This document shows, piece after piece, positions 25,501-36,700 of a DNA stretch of 64,000 bases. Under the pieces are notes generated by a model. The model ran no database searches. It was given only the letters and a program-made list of their open reading frames with translations, and had not been told where the DNA came from. The DNA comes from Helopsaltes ochotensis (lineage: Eukaryota; Chordata; Aves; Passeriformes; Locustellidae): positions 62,001 through 126,000 of the forward strand of contig VXBM01001333.1 of the NCBI GenBank assembly GCA_013400155.1. Reading direction: 5' to 3'. The stretch's first letter is position 1; every line of letters starts with the position of its first letter. Made by a program: the position numbers and the translations under genes.

Positions 25501-27394
25501 TGCATCCCTAACGGTCCTTTTTCTTATGATTGTCCCCTTGACACAAATGTTTCAAGGTCTTTGAGATTATGTTCGGACAGATCACACAGTGAATTAGGCA
25601 GTCATGTAAACAGGGTTTGTGTTGATTTTGTGACAAACTGTGAAATAAAATTCAGCATCCACTAGCATGCGTGTAGTAGTATGCATCTGAGTGATGCAAG
25701 ATCCAAAATTACGTGATGGGCAGATTTTCAGAAGAACATGAAATTTTATATAAAGCTGCAGGAGCAGACTTGGAGGAAGTCAAAGAAGCACTAGAATGAC
25801 CCACAAACATAAGCAAGGAAGAACACATCATTATTACCTGCCTTTCTGCCTTTATTGATGAATTTACTTCATTTTCCTTATAAAAACCTTTATTCTGAGC
25901 TTACAGCACCCTTTACAAAAAAGTGAGAAATTCAGTCAAATCAGACTGAAATGCAATAATGTCTTTACACAACCAAGCCAAAGAAAGTAATCAGCTGTAA
26001 AGAAACCAAATCCAAGAACTGTCTCTTTCCTCCACAGATACAAGCTCTAAGCATATTTTTATCATTCGCAATGTGTGAGTATTTCAGCAGGTCCTGCAGA
26101 CCGGGAGATATTAGGAAGCAATTTGCTCATATTGGAAGTGAATGCAAATCATTCTGCTGGAGTAAAATGACTTTGTAGAGGTGGGGTGGGAGAGGATTCG
26201 CCTTCATCTAGGAAAAGAAACGAGACGTGGAGCCTTAATTGTGGGCTGCTTTGCCTCAGACTGCTCGAGTTAGCAGTTCAGGATGGGTGGCACTGCATCC
26301 CACACTGCCTCTCCTGCAATCTGTTCATGCAAGGACCGTCCATCTGCTGGGTTTAAACAGACCCCCAGTTGCTTATGTGTTTGTTCACAGATGTAGGTAG
26401 GAGGTTTGACTGCGGGTTTCTAAAACTCGAATCCAAGATTATGAGACACATTTGCAAACATGCTTGCTGTTATCTCTTTGCTGGGAAATGCTCTATTGTT
26501 TGACTTGCAAATCAGTTCCATTTAAATTGCAACATGGTAGCGATACTTGTGCACATAAAATTAAATTTGCACAATATCACTTTTATTTAGTCAGGAGCTG
26601 TAGTATATACAATGACAAGAAACATTAAAGACAGCATCCATGAAATTATTATACATTAATAAGAAATTATTTGACAAGAGAAAGATTTGCGAGGGGAGCG
26701 TGTTTCCAAGAGAATTGGTTGTCAGACTATGGAAAATGTAGCACTTCAAAATAACATTATGACTTCAATTGATTCCCAAGGGTCCTTTACAAGTAAATCA
26801 ATTGCTATATTTTTAACAATAGACTGAATCGGCCTCTTTATAGGAAAATTACAGATTACTGCAAAAGTTTGATTGCTACTGAAAGAGCTTTCTAATTCTT
26901 TCAGTCTTTCCCCAGGAATGTCTTTCTCCTGAAAGCAAGTTCTTGGTATTGGAAAGTAAGTGTAGAATACGACAGAAAGAGTATGGAACAAAATGCACCA
27001 ACACTTGACTATGCTCTTTTGACAAGAAGAATCTTTGTAGGAAGATGTTACTACTATTTTTAATGAAATAGTAAGAGGGACTTTCTTCCTACTCTACAGC
27101 TGCAACAGAGCATTAGATTACAATCCACAAATGAGGTTTGGGTTCACTCGCAAGTGGAATTTTATCGGACAAAGTTAATTATTACGGTATTAGCACAGCA
27201 AGAACCACGCAGGACACTTGATGAGGAGAAGGATCAAAAAAGGGACTTTTAGTTTATTCTTTTTTCCTTAGATAGACCTCAGGTCCATGCCAGGGATTGG
27301 ATGAGAGGGTGAACACCTCTCAACCCCACTGGCCCAGCTGATGGTCAGTCAGTACAATTTGTATCCAAAGGTATGTGATATTTACCAATCCATT
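22588..27394. other. Unique non-coding DNA with a possible conserved block
   Basis: The first 100 bases after the gap are more GC-rich and may be the far side of the interrupted CR1 or LTR, but I cannot match them. The rest is AT-rich and gene-free. A block at about 26060-26720 has balanced composition, an ATGCAAAT octamer (26142-26149) and many short AT-rich factor-like motifs. This resembles vertebrate conserved non-coding elements, but only comparison between species could show that. Confidence 0.45.
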
Positions 27395-27495
27395 TCCTAA
27401 ACAAACCTTATTTTACAGATAACACCAGCGTGTGAAAGGCAAAGCACTACCTAAACATTGAGGAGTCTGACTCCATTCTAATAGCTAAGAAACAC
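27395..27495 (-). mobile_element. Possible MIR-like SINE remnant, minus strand
   Basis: TTATTTTACAGATAA (27409-27423) followed by GTGTGAAAGGCAAAGCAC and, about 35 bases on, GAGTCTGACTCCATTCTAAT are in the order expected for the reverse complement of MIR. The similarity is weak and could be chance. Confidence 0.3.
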
Positions 27496-28236
27496 ATCAG
27501 AAAGGCTGCAAAAATCAGGGCAACAGTTAATGCTTTTAATCTCTGTGAGTTTATAATTCATTATTTGATACCTTCTATGCACACAATTTGGTTTGGAAAA
27601 AAAGCTTGATTAGTGAATTACAGGTGACATATGGATACATGGATGATTTCACTTTCATCCTAAACATGTTTGTATAAGTGCTGAAAGGAAAAAATCCTCG
27701 TTATAAAGCAAAAGAGCAGACTCTCAGTTCTCCATGTAGTTTTTCAGCACATCCAGAGTGATTCAGCTGCTGAGCTGCAGAACAAGTCCAACCTGCCCAA
27801 CATTACTAGAGCACAGTTATGTTCCCAGATGCTGTTCTGAAGAATGAGCGAAACAACTGAGAAAGAATTCTTTCAGCTACCTAGGCAAGCTAGTCCACTA
27901 GACCAGATTTTTCAGTCTGTTTTACCAGTTACAGGATAAATGTTATCAGTTTTATTGTATTCCAGGTAAAGTTGATTCTACTTCACATCTTCAATTTTTA
28001 ACTGATGTCATTTTCTCGATGTGAGTGAAGTTAAACCAGGATTTAGATACCAATCTTTCTAGGTTCTGAGTGTACTTGAGAAGTGAGTAATTTCAGACCT
28101 TACCAATATAGCAGGATTTGGCCCATAGGCAGATGAAAGGAATAGTAAAGTAAAAGCAAGATTTTTCTATAGCTAAATGGTGCTGCCCATCAATAGATGT
28201 CTCTGGGAAAATCCTGAAAGTTGTCAATTGACATTT
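27496..28236. other. Unique non-coding DNA
   Basis: No gene, RNA or repeat recognised. Confidence 0.5.
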
Positions 28237-29030
28237 CATAGAATTAGGGAGTGGTTTGGGTTCAAGAGGACTTTTAGAGGTCATCTAGTCCAAACCCCTT
28301 GCAATGACATCAACTAGATGTGGTTCCTCAGAGCCCCGTCCAACATGGCCTTGAATGTTTCTAGGGATGGGGCACCTGCCACCTCTCTGGAAAACCTGTT
28401 CCAGTGTCTCACCATCTCTTCATAAAAAAATTCACCTTTATATCAAACCTGAACCACACCCTTATAGTTCAAAAACATTACCCCTTGTCCTACCACAATA
28501 GGCCCTACAGACTTTTTAGTCTGTCCCCATCTTTCTTGTAGGCCCTTTTCAGGTACTGGACAGCAATAAGGTCTCCCTGGAACCTTCTCCTCTCCAACCC
28601 GAACAACTACAACTCTCCCAGCCTTTCTACATAGGAGAGGTATCCCAAACTTCAGATCTTTTTTGGGACCTTCCTCTGGACTTGTTCCATCAGATCCATG
28701 TGCTTCCTGTGCTGGGGACCCCAGAGCTGGGTGCAGCACTCTAGGTGGGCTCTCACAATAGCAGAGCAGAAGGGGATGATAACCTCCCTCGACCTGCTGG
28801 CGAAGCTGCTTTGGATGCAGCCAAGGATATGGTTTGTTTTCTGGGCTGTGAATGCATGTTGTTGGCTCATGACCATCTTTTCAATCCAACAGAACCCACA
28901 AGCCTTTTCTAGTAGGGCTGCTCTCCATCTCTTCATTCCCCAAACTGCATTTATATAAGGGGATGCCCTTACCCAGATGCAGCACCTTGTATTTGGTCCT
29001 GTTGAACCTCACAATATTCACAAGTACAAA
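28237..29030 (-). mobile_element. CR1 LINE, 3' part of ORF2 plus 3' UTR, minus strand
   Basis: The 3' terminus is at 28237, where plus reads TCATAGAAT, the complement of the CR1 terminal octamer ATTCTATG. The 3' UTR block GTCATCTAGTCCAAACCCC and the CCTGTTCCAGTGTCTCACC block follow, then the end of ORF2. On minus, 28652-28936 encodes the conserved CR1 C-terminal segment containing REVIIPFCSAIVRAHLECC and LWGPQHRKHMDLMEQVQRK. Upstream, 28881-29108 encodes the preceding block with KYKVLHLGKGIP. The two lie in different frames, so a frameshift separates them. The reverse transcriptase core and ORF1 are missing, as is usual for 5'-truncated CR1 insertions. The element is inactive. It is among the better preserved repeats in the window. 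Confidence 0.95.
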
Positions 29031-32000
29031 ACATAAATGTGTGGTCCTTAACAAATGAATAGAAGCTGATTCAATACATTTGCCACTTAGATTGTTATAT
29101 GTTATCAATTTAATTTAATTTTACTACTTGCTTCAAGATACCTGAATTTGCTTTTACAAGGAAAAATGACAGTCGGTACACAGTAGCTACAGAACTAAAA
29201 GTTGCATCCTTCAAACAACTAAATCCTTCAATAAAATCAACATACCTGAGTTAGAGCCAGTAGATTTTGTGTTTATATTCAGTCATCATGCTTCCATCAT
29301 AGACCTGTTTGCAAGTGTAGAACTGATCTGTACTGGTGAAGGCAAAAAACGAGCATGTTTAAAGCATTTTTGACCCTGAGCATCCCTTGAGGTACTGACT
29401 GTGCATGAACACGGGGCAGTTTCCATCCCCTGAAAAATGATCCTCTGCAAAAATGCTAATGAACAGTGTCTTAACTTCCATCTAGCTATCACATAATGTA
29501 GAATATTTTGTATTTTTTAAATAAAAAGAAAATTGGTGGAAGGGGGTATATTTTTTAATATTTTGAGGATTTTAATGTTTTGTTGTTGACCAGCTTGAAG
29601 AACAGCGAGCATTTTTCAGGAAGCATTGAATGTGAATTGGATGGCTCTGCATTACAAGAAAAGAAAAAACCACACAAAAAAAGTCCTATTTAAGATGCAG
29701 CTAGGATGCTCACTCAAGAGGAGAACAGCTGTGTAGAGCAGTTATTATGCAGTAAATTCTCAGCCTGGCACTCTAACATTCCTGTGTAGATAACCCCCAA
29801 AACCATTCAGGCAGGTCAGGGAAGTGCCTGCTTTTTTGCCATTAACGTGAGTTACAGCTGTTTACAATTGCTGCAGTCTAAATGGAGAAAGCTAACATTA
29901 ACAACATAAAATGATGATCCCACTATGAAATGTGTGTCTGCAAAATTTATATTTGAAGTTCAATGTCTGTCATGTAGTCTAAGTTCCTAGTTCAAACATG
30001 TTTAGCTTAAAATTAAAAAGCTTATTCCATCTGCTAGCCCTGCATATTCAATTTTAAATTTGTAAAGTGAGGCTTCTGCTTCTTGGTTCCAACACCATTT
30101 ATGGTGAAGATTCAACAGAATAAATTCTCCTTATATTTCTGTACATAACATGTGAATCAGAATTCTGCTTCTCTGTGTATGCCTGAGTAAAAAAGAAAAA
30201 AAAATCATTTTTTCAGTAAACAGACATGACTTTTGTCTCTCACAAAAGGTAATTACATGCCAATAATAGTAATTTTTAAGGACAGAGATTCTGAGATTCT
30301 TAGCTGGTGGTAAATTATTCTGACAAATCATATTTTAACTCATGTCTGTCAATATCAATTTCTGGATCCTGCTAATATACAATTGTTGAAACAAAAAAAT
30401 CAGCTTCTGTTTTATTTGTTTTATAAGAGAAGTTTCTCAAAAATGAAACAATCTAACTTTTCAGTTTCAAACTCAGACAATTAACAGTGGTGCTAAGTGT
30501 TGCAACTTGTGTTACTCAAGATGTAGGACAATTTATAGCTGGTTTTGAAAATCAGAAAAAAATAGAGTTATGATTTTTTTCTTCATTAAGGAAAATTCCT
30601 TTTTCCTCAAAATATGGAAGGGTATTAAAGTTTTGAATGAAATAACCTTATTTTTTGTCTTAAATAAAAGCTGTTTTAAATGCATAAAAAACAGTAGTCT
30701 TCTTGCCACTAGGAAGATTTGGAGAAGATGACTATGGAGAAAGTAGGATAAGAGAGAGAAAAAGAAGTGTAGACTTGCTGATTTCATCCTGTTGTATTCT
30801 TATTTTTCTTTTTTTGTTTCAGAGCAACAGAAAAGACCAACACTTCTCACGGTTTCATTTTTCTCCCATCTAGCTGGCAATAACAGAAGAGTTTGAAAAA
30901 GGGACTAGGAAAAAGAATGACGGAAAGAAACAAGACAAGTCAGAATTGTCAGAAAGAAAGTACCTTTCAGGTACATCGCAGGCTTCAAGATGACATATTT
31001 TCAATTTCATGGCCAAAGAGTGAAAGCCAGGCTATAGTGGAGTAATGAGTAAGTAAAAGCAGCATTTACAGTGGTGAAACCAGCTTTATGCTTTAGCTGA
31101 ACACTATATGCTGACATAACCATTACCTTTCTCCTGTGCGTACCCAGGAACAAGTGCTGATAACATCAGAGACAAACAGGCTGCGTGAGCAGATTAAGAA
31201 AGGCAGGCACTGGTGAAATGTGCTGCTGACTCATATTAGGTGTAGAAGACAAAGCCCCACGCTGAGTGACAGCCAGGGAAAGTATCACTATCAGGCCAGC
31301 TGAATTGCCAGATTATCTGTGGATTTTTTATATAAACTTGCTTGTCTGCTTGCCAAGACTATTTTACACTTGACAGAGGAGTAGAAGGAACAGAAAACTC
31401 TTTGTCTGCATATAAAAGGTGTAAAAAGAGAGAACTACTTTTGTTTTTTCTTTTTCTTTTTTTTTTTTAACAAGACAGCCAATTGCACTTATGCTGTCAT
31501 GCCTAGAAATGTGTAACAGGACATTCAATGTGAGTATTATTTGAAATGTAAAGAAACAATTCAAAAATCATTTTCTCTTGCTGTACAGAGGTGTTTTGCA
31601 ATTATTTTAAATTATGAATCTGTTAGCTAGGGTGCTTGAAATATGAATTTTAATTTTTTTTTCAGAGTTACCTGGAAGAGAATTTGAAACTCTTGAGATT
31701 GTGCAATGAAACCAGAATTCTGATGATGTCAGATTCCTGTGCCCTAAAAACCAAAAAAATATATGGATTATATGGATGCAACTTGGTTAAATACGACAAT
31801 CTCTGTTTGGATTTAATAATCAAATACTTTTAAGTGCTACAATCTACAGCCCAGAGACTCTTTAGCTGACACAAATTTCTGTTTAACTTAAAGTAAATGA
31901 TACTTGATAAAGACATAAATTGCTCACAGACATTTTAGGAAAGACAGTGCATATAATTGTCATAATTAAGGATGATGTGATTCAATATGAATTATTAAAT

Positions 32001-33642
32001 CACAAATGGAAGTCATTGATAATATAAAGGCTGCATTGTTTGCAACTAAGAACAGTTTGAAACTAGAACTTTGGAGACCGGAGATGTTTTTTGTCTCTTG
32101 ACCTACAGTTTGTTAGTTGTCTGAAACAGACTATTATTATCTAACTGACATGCAGAATTTTTGACTGGAAGAGGATGTGATATCAACTTTGACATTTTCT
32201 AAGTGATTTACTGGAAGTTTCTAAGGAAATGTTGCTGATAATATTGCTGAGTTAAATTTTCCCACCCTCCCCAGAAATGATTCGTATGAGACTGCATCTA
32301 GGGAGGGATAGTATGAAAGATATTCACATTTCTGTGCCAGCTTTTGAATCTTTTCTTATTTTTTATGTTTGTAAGATTTATTTCACAGGATGATAAGGGA
32401 CAGATTATAGGTTCCTCATTTTCATGTTTATTTTGTTATTATTAAGCAGATCTGCAATGGCTTCAGGCAAGAGTTCTGTTGCTGAAATTACTGCTATTTT
32501 AAGTAAAAAAATAATATTCATTTATTTTTATTCATAAATGGTTACTTATGTGGGATATGTATGATTTATACTTAAACATATCATTTGATATATATTTCTC
32601 TGGTGTGATAAAGACTATCAAACAAACTATAGAAATGCTTAGATACTAAATAAGTTCATAGAACTGGTAAATAAATGCTGAAACTCATATTCTATTGTAA
32701 TTAGGTGTGCTTATTAGCATTTGAAATGTGGTAGTAGAATATACAAGTAATGTTTGGTAAACAGCTGATGTTCTCAAGGAAAAGTAAAAAACTTTTCTAT
32801 AAATTGCATATTTTAAAATTACTTTCAATTCTAAATTTTAAAGAAGAAAATTTAAAAAGAGCAGGATGTAGAGATAATTTTTTTTAAAGTATCTGAGTTA
32901 TAACTACTTGATTGTCATTTAAAAGAAACAGGTCATCTAGTGCTTCTTTAATTTTAAATTTTTTAGTAAAGGTGTTGTCCAATGTCTTTGTCTACTAAAA
33001 TTTCTCCTTTAAACAATCGAACTAGTGAGATTTCATAGATAAAGATAATAAATCTGAATTTCCCCTTTTAACTGGATGAGTTCTTAAATTATAGAAGTGA
33101 AATATAGAGTAGGAGCTCCTAATGAGGAGGAAGAGGAGGAGTTACATTTGGCCTGCTGACACCTCATTCTCTTACACTTCACTCTCTTCACTTCATTCTT
33201 ACAACAAAGACACTCCAAAGACCCAAATGCTGGAGCACAAGGCCCATTGCAGATCAGTTGTTGTTAAACATTTTTAAAATAACCCCATGACATAAAACTT
33301 TGCTTTTCATTTCTTGTCTCTAATATTATCATAGATACTTTATGTAAGTGAAGAGTAGAAATAATAATTTTAAAAATGTGAGATATCAGGGCTCTGCTGC
33401 CCAGGCTTTGAGATTTAATACTTGGGTTATTTTGAAAAATAGTCTTTTTCTTTGCTGACATACACTGACACAGAAATGCACAGAGCATCACTAGAGCAGG
33501 AGTATACTTACTGACATCCAGATTACTCAGGATCCTGATGATCAAGAAAAAGTCATCTGCACCTTCCATTTCTGTCTTCCAATGTTCACAGGTTTTGGGG
33601 TTTTCTGAGATTTAGAGATTAAAAAAATCCAAAGTCATAGTT
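29031..33642. other. Unique non-coding DNA
   Basis: No gene or repeat family recognised. Stretches at about 29290-29480 and 31080-31330 are of more mixed composition than the surroundings and could be conserved non-coding DNA. Frames here are under 100 codons and dominated by Phe, Leu and Lys, as expected of random AT-rich sequence. Confidence 0.5.
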
Positions 33643-33700
33643 ATTTTATAGGCCTTGCTGATAGAAAAGTGGGCTTTTCTATCAGCAAGGCCTGTAAAAT
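33643..33700. repeat. Near-perfect 27-bp inverted repeat with 4-base loop
   Basis: The left arm 33643-33669 and the right arm 33674-33700 are reverse complements over 27 positions with one mismatch (T at 33649 against G at 33694, a G-U wobble if transcribed from plus). The loop is TGGG. The arms contain GGCCTTGCTGATAGAAAAG and its complement. The stem is much longer and cleaner than any other hairpin I found in the window. No terminator-like or promoter-like sequence adjoins it. It could be a replication template-switch product, a small-RNA hairpin (though the loop is shorter than in typical microRNA precursors) or an assembly chimera. Confidence 0.95.
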
Positions 33701-36700
33701 TCAGAGGATGTCTCACTGCTGCTGAGTGAAAAAAACTGAAAGCAAACATGTCACCACTTTTTCCCGTGTTATTCTTCCTGCCAGTGTTACTCTATTATTA
33801 CTAGCAACTGTTTTGTGTAGGTAGTAGATATCTGGACTCAAAAAATAGACAGACATAAGCATGGAAATTTTAAGAAGTCAGTTCCAAAAGCAGATCTGTA
33901 AGTCCTCCTGAAAATGAACCTCTAGGATTACAATCAACTTCACTAACTGGACTGAAGATAGTTGGCTTTATAGCTTGCAAGTATATCAAGATACAAACAT
34001 AACCCTTACAGAAGTACTTGTTTCAAATTCTGTTTCCCAAAAGACACGTTCTCAATGCATCCTGCTCTTCCCAGTGGCTGAGGTGATGGAGACAGCAGAG
34101 CCCACCCAGATCTCCAGCAAGGACATCTCTGTGCCCACTAATTCAGCACATGATGGGACGAAGGGGTTCACAGCAGCAGATCACGCTGTGTGTGGCAAAA
34201 GGAAAGAAAATCAGGCCTGGGAATGCTTTAGAGGTGCAGATAAGCGCTGACCATCACAGAGCTGCAGTCACAGAGTAGTGACCAGGCACACAGTAGTTTC
34301 ATTCTTTTCATTTTTTTATTTTTTTTGGTGAGAATCTTAGACTAGAAACTTGGCAATCTTTCCTTCTTTCCTGTGTATAATGACAAATGAAAAAGAAAGG
34401 CACTGTGCTGGGTTGTTTCTAACCATTGAGCGAGGCAGCTCTGATTCCCTTTGTTCTCACACCTAATGTGCAAACGCCCATCACGTATTGGCCCAGCCCA
34501 GCCATAACCTTGCACTCATGACAGTCATGTCTTTAACCCACTTTTACTACAGTCACTGCCTTGACATTGATAATACGGACTGTTAAAAAACTTCAGTATA
34601 GATTAGACACACTCTGTAATCACATAAGATCAGACTATAGCTGTTTCTTGGAGTGTGTAGAGTGACTCTTTTTATCTCTCAGAACTTTTTCTCACTATTC
34701 ACTCCAGTTTCAGGGATTGGTCATGTTTATATTTTCAAGTAGTATCTTCTAGGATAGAATATAACATTTTACATGTTTAAATGTGTCTGGTCACGTTCAG
34801 CATGACTGAGTAAAGATAGATATCATGTTCATAACATCTTTTAGTGCTTTGTAAACTTAGAATCAAATTATAGTCTTAAATAAATAGTGAACAACTTGCT
34901 TTTTAAATTTATTTTGTAGATATGTAAACTTCATATTTAAACTGTTTAGTAAAGATGTGTGATTTTAGAATGCTCCATTAGTATGAGCAGAGAAATATAT
35001 ATAAATTCATTTATACACAGTTTATAAGAATTTTTTGTATCTATATCTATGCTGCATATGGATATCATATATATGTATACGTGTCCCATATAGATGCATA
35101 TATGTGTGTACATGTATATTTATATAAAATTTCATATATATACCTATAAAATGTTTATTTTCCCCCCTTCTGAAAAGGAGACTTTAAGATTCAAATACTT
35201 TAATAGACTGGAATTCCAACCACATATTCATCAGCAGAATTAAGATTTGATGATGATTTTTAAAAAGAATACTTTTCAGCCTTGAGAATTAAAATGGTCT
35301 GTTTAAAATTTGGCTTTAAGAAGTGAAAGTCTGTTAAAAGATCTGGCAAGTGTATAAATGAACTTTGCTCTCTAATATCATTCCATCCATGAAGTACTTG
35401 AAAGGACTATATTAGGTGACCTCGGGTCATACAATAATTATGTTTGCAGTGTTTCAGCCTTGAATGTAAGATTTCACTTAAAAATGTTGTTTAGGTTCTA
35501 TTGCTAAGGAGTAAAAATAGTTTGAAATTTAACAGGAATTGAATTTGCTTCAGATGGCATTTTGTGTTTGTAACTTACAGATGAAATTGTGTTTTATTTG
35601 CAAATAGATATTTATATTCCAAGTATTGTCTTGTTACAAGCCGTATTTATTTGGTTCAGGCCAAATAATTTTTTACAAGTAACTCAGGTGACCTGAGCTA
35701 GATATTCACAAAGTTGGACACTATTTTATTGGCACAGTTTTTTGTTATGTGGACTTGTGGAACAATGATGGATGATGAATGACGGTCCCTTTATTTTCAC
35801 AATCTTCCTCTGCAGTCTAGCTCTTTCACTGAATTATTTCTGCATCCCTGTGAAAAAATTCATTGTCCTGGCTTTCTCTAAGCCTGTCATCTAGACACCA
35901 TGCCTATTTTCTCATGTACAGGTTGTGTTCAAATCTGGCAGATGATTTCTGCATAATTCATCTAATAGGTGATACCATCTATTTCTTCACTGAAAATTTT
36001 CTCCAAAAACGTCTATTGACCTTGTATTTAAATGACTGAAAGATCTTTTCTATTCATTCCCCTTGATGCTTAAGGATATTTTTAGCTTTTCATGTATTGT
36101 TCATGTATTTGTAGCCCTGTAGATTTTTTATATTTTGTGTAGCTCCTAGTATTTTTCCTGCCCTCTCTCCTACTTTACTAAAATTTTACTAATACAATTT
36201 TGAAAGTCTCTTTAGTCTTATTCTTAAGAAAATAATTCCTGACCAGGATATCTTATTTTCTTTGAAAACTTAAGAGACATAACAAGAAAATAGGGCAAAA
36301 AGCCCCTGGACCAGCTCCAAGGGCTGACCCAGGGGTGGGTTACTGGGATAACTTATTTGCCATTGAAGGTACTGGCTAGATATACTAATTAATTTACCTT
36401 ATAAAATAATAGAAATTCTGTATAATGCATGTCCAATGCCATCTTTTGCGGACTTGAAACCTTTCATTAAAGAATTGATTTTATAGCTTACCACTTTAAC
36501 TTTGTTGCAAGGGTTTTTTTTCTTTTGTTATTAGGCAACACCCTGACAACATATTTTTTAGTGATTTTCCCGGAATACGGTTGTGTATTTTTGCTGATGT
36601 ATTACTCTAAGCACATGACCCCTCTTCTCAGCCTCCTAAAGTTCCCACTTTTTTACTACATCAGAAATTACGTGTCTTTTGTTTTCAAGACTTATACAAT

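Noticed and set aside
35416..35429. TGACCTCGGGTCA as a nuclear-receptor everted repeat
   Set aside because: One-base spacing of everted half-sites is not a usual receptor arrangement, and a single short word is weak evidence.
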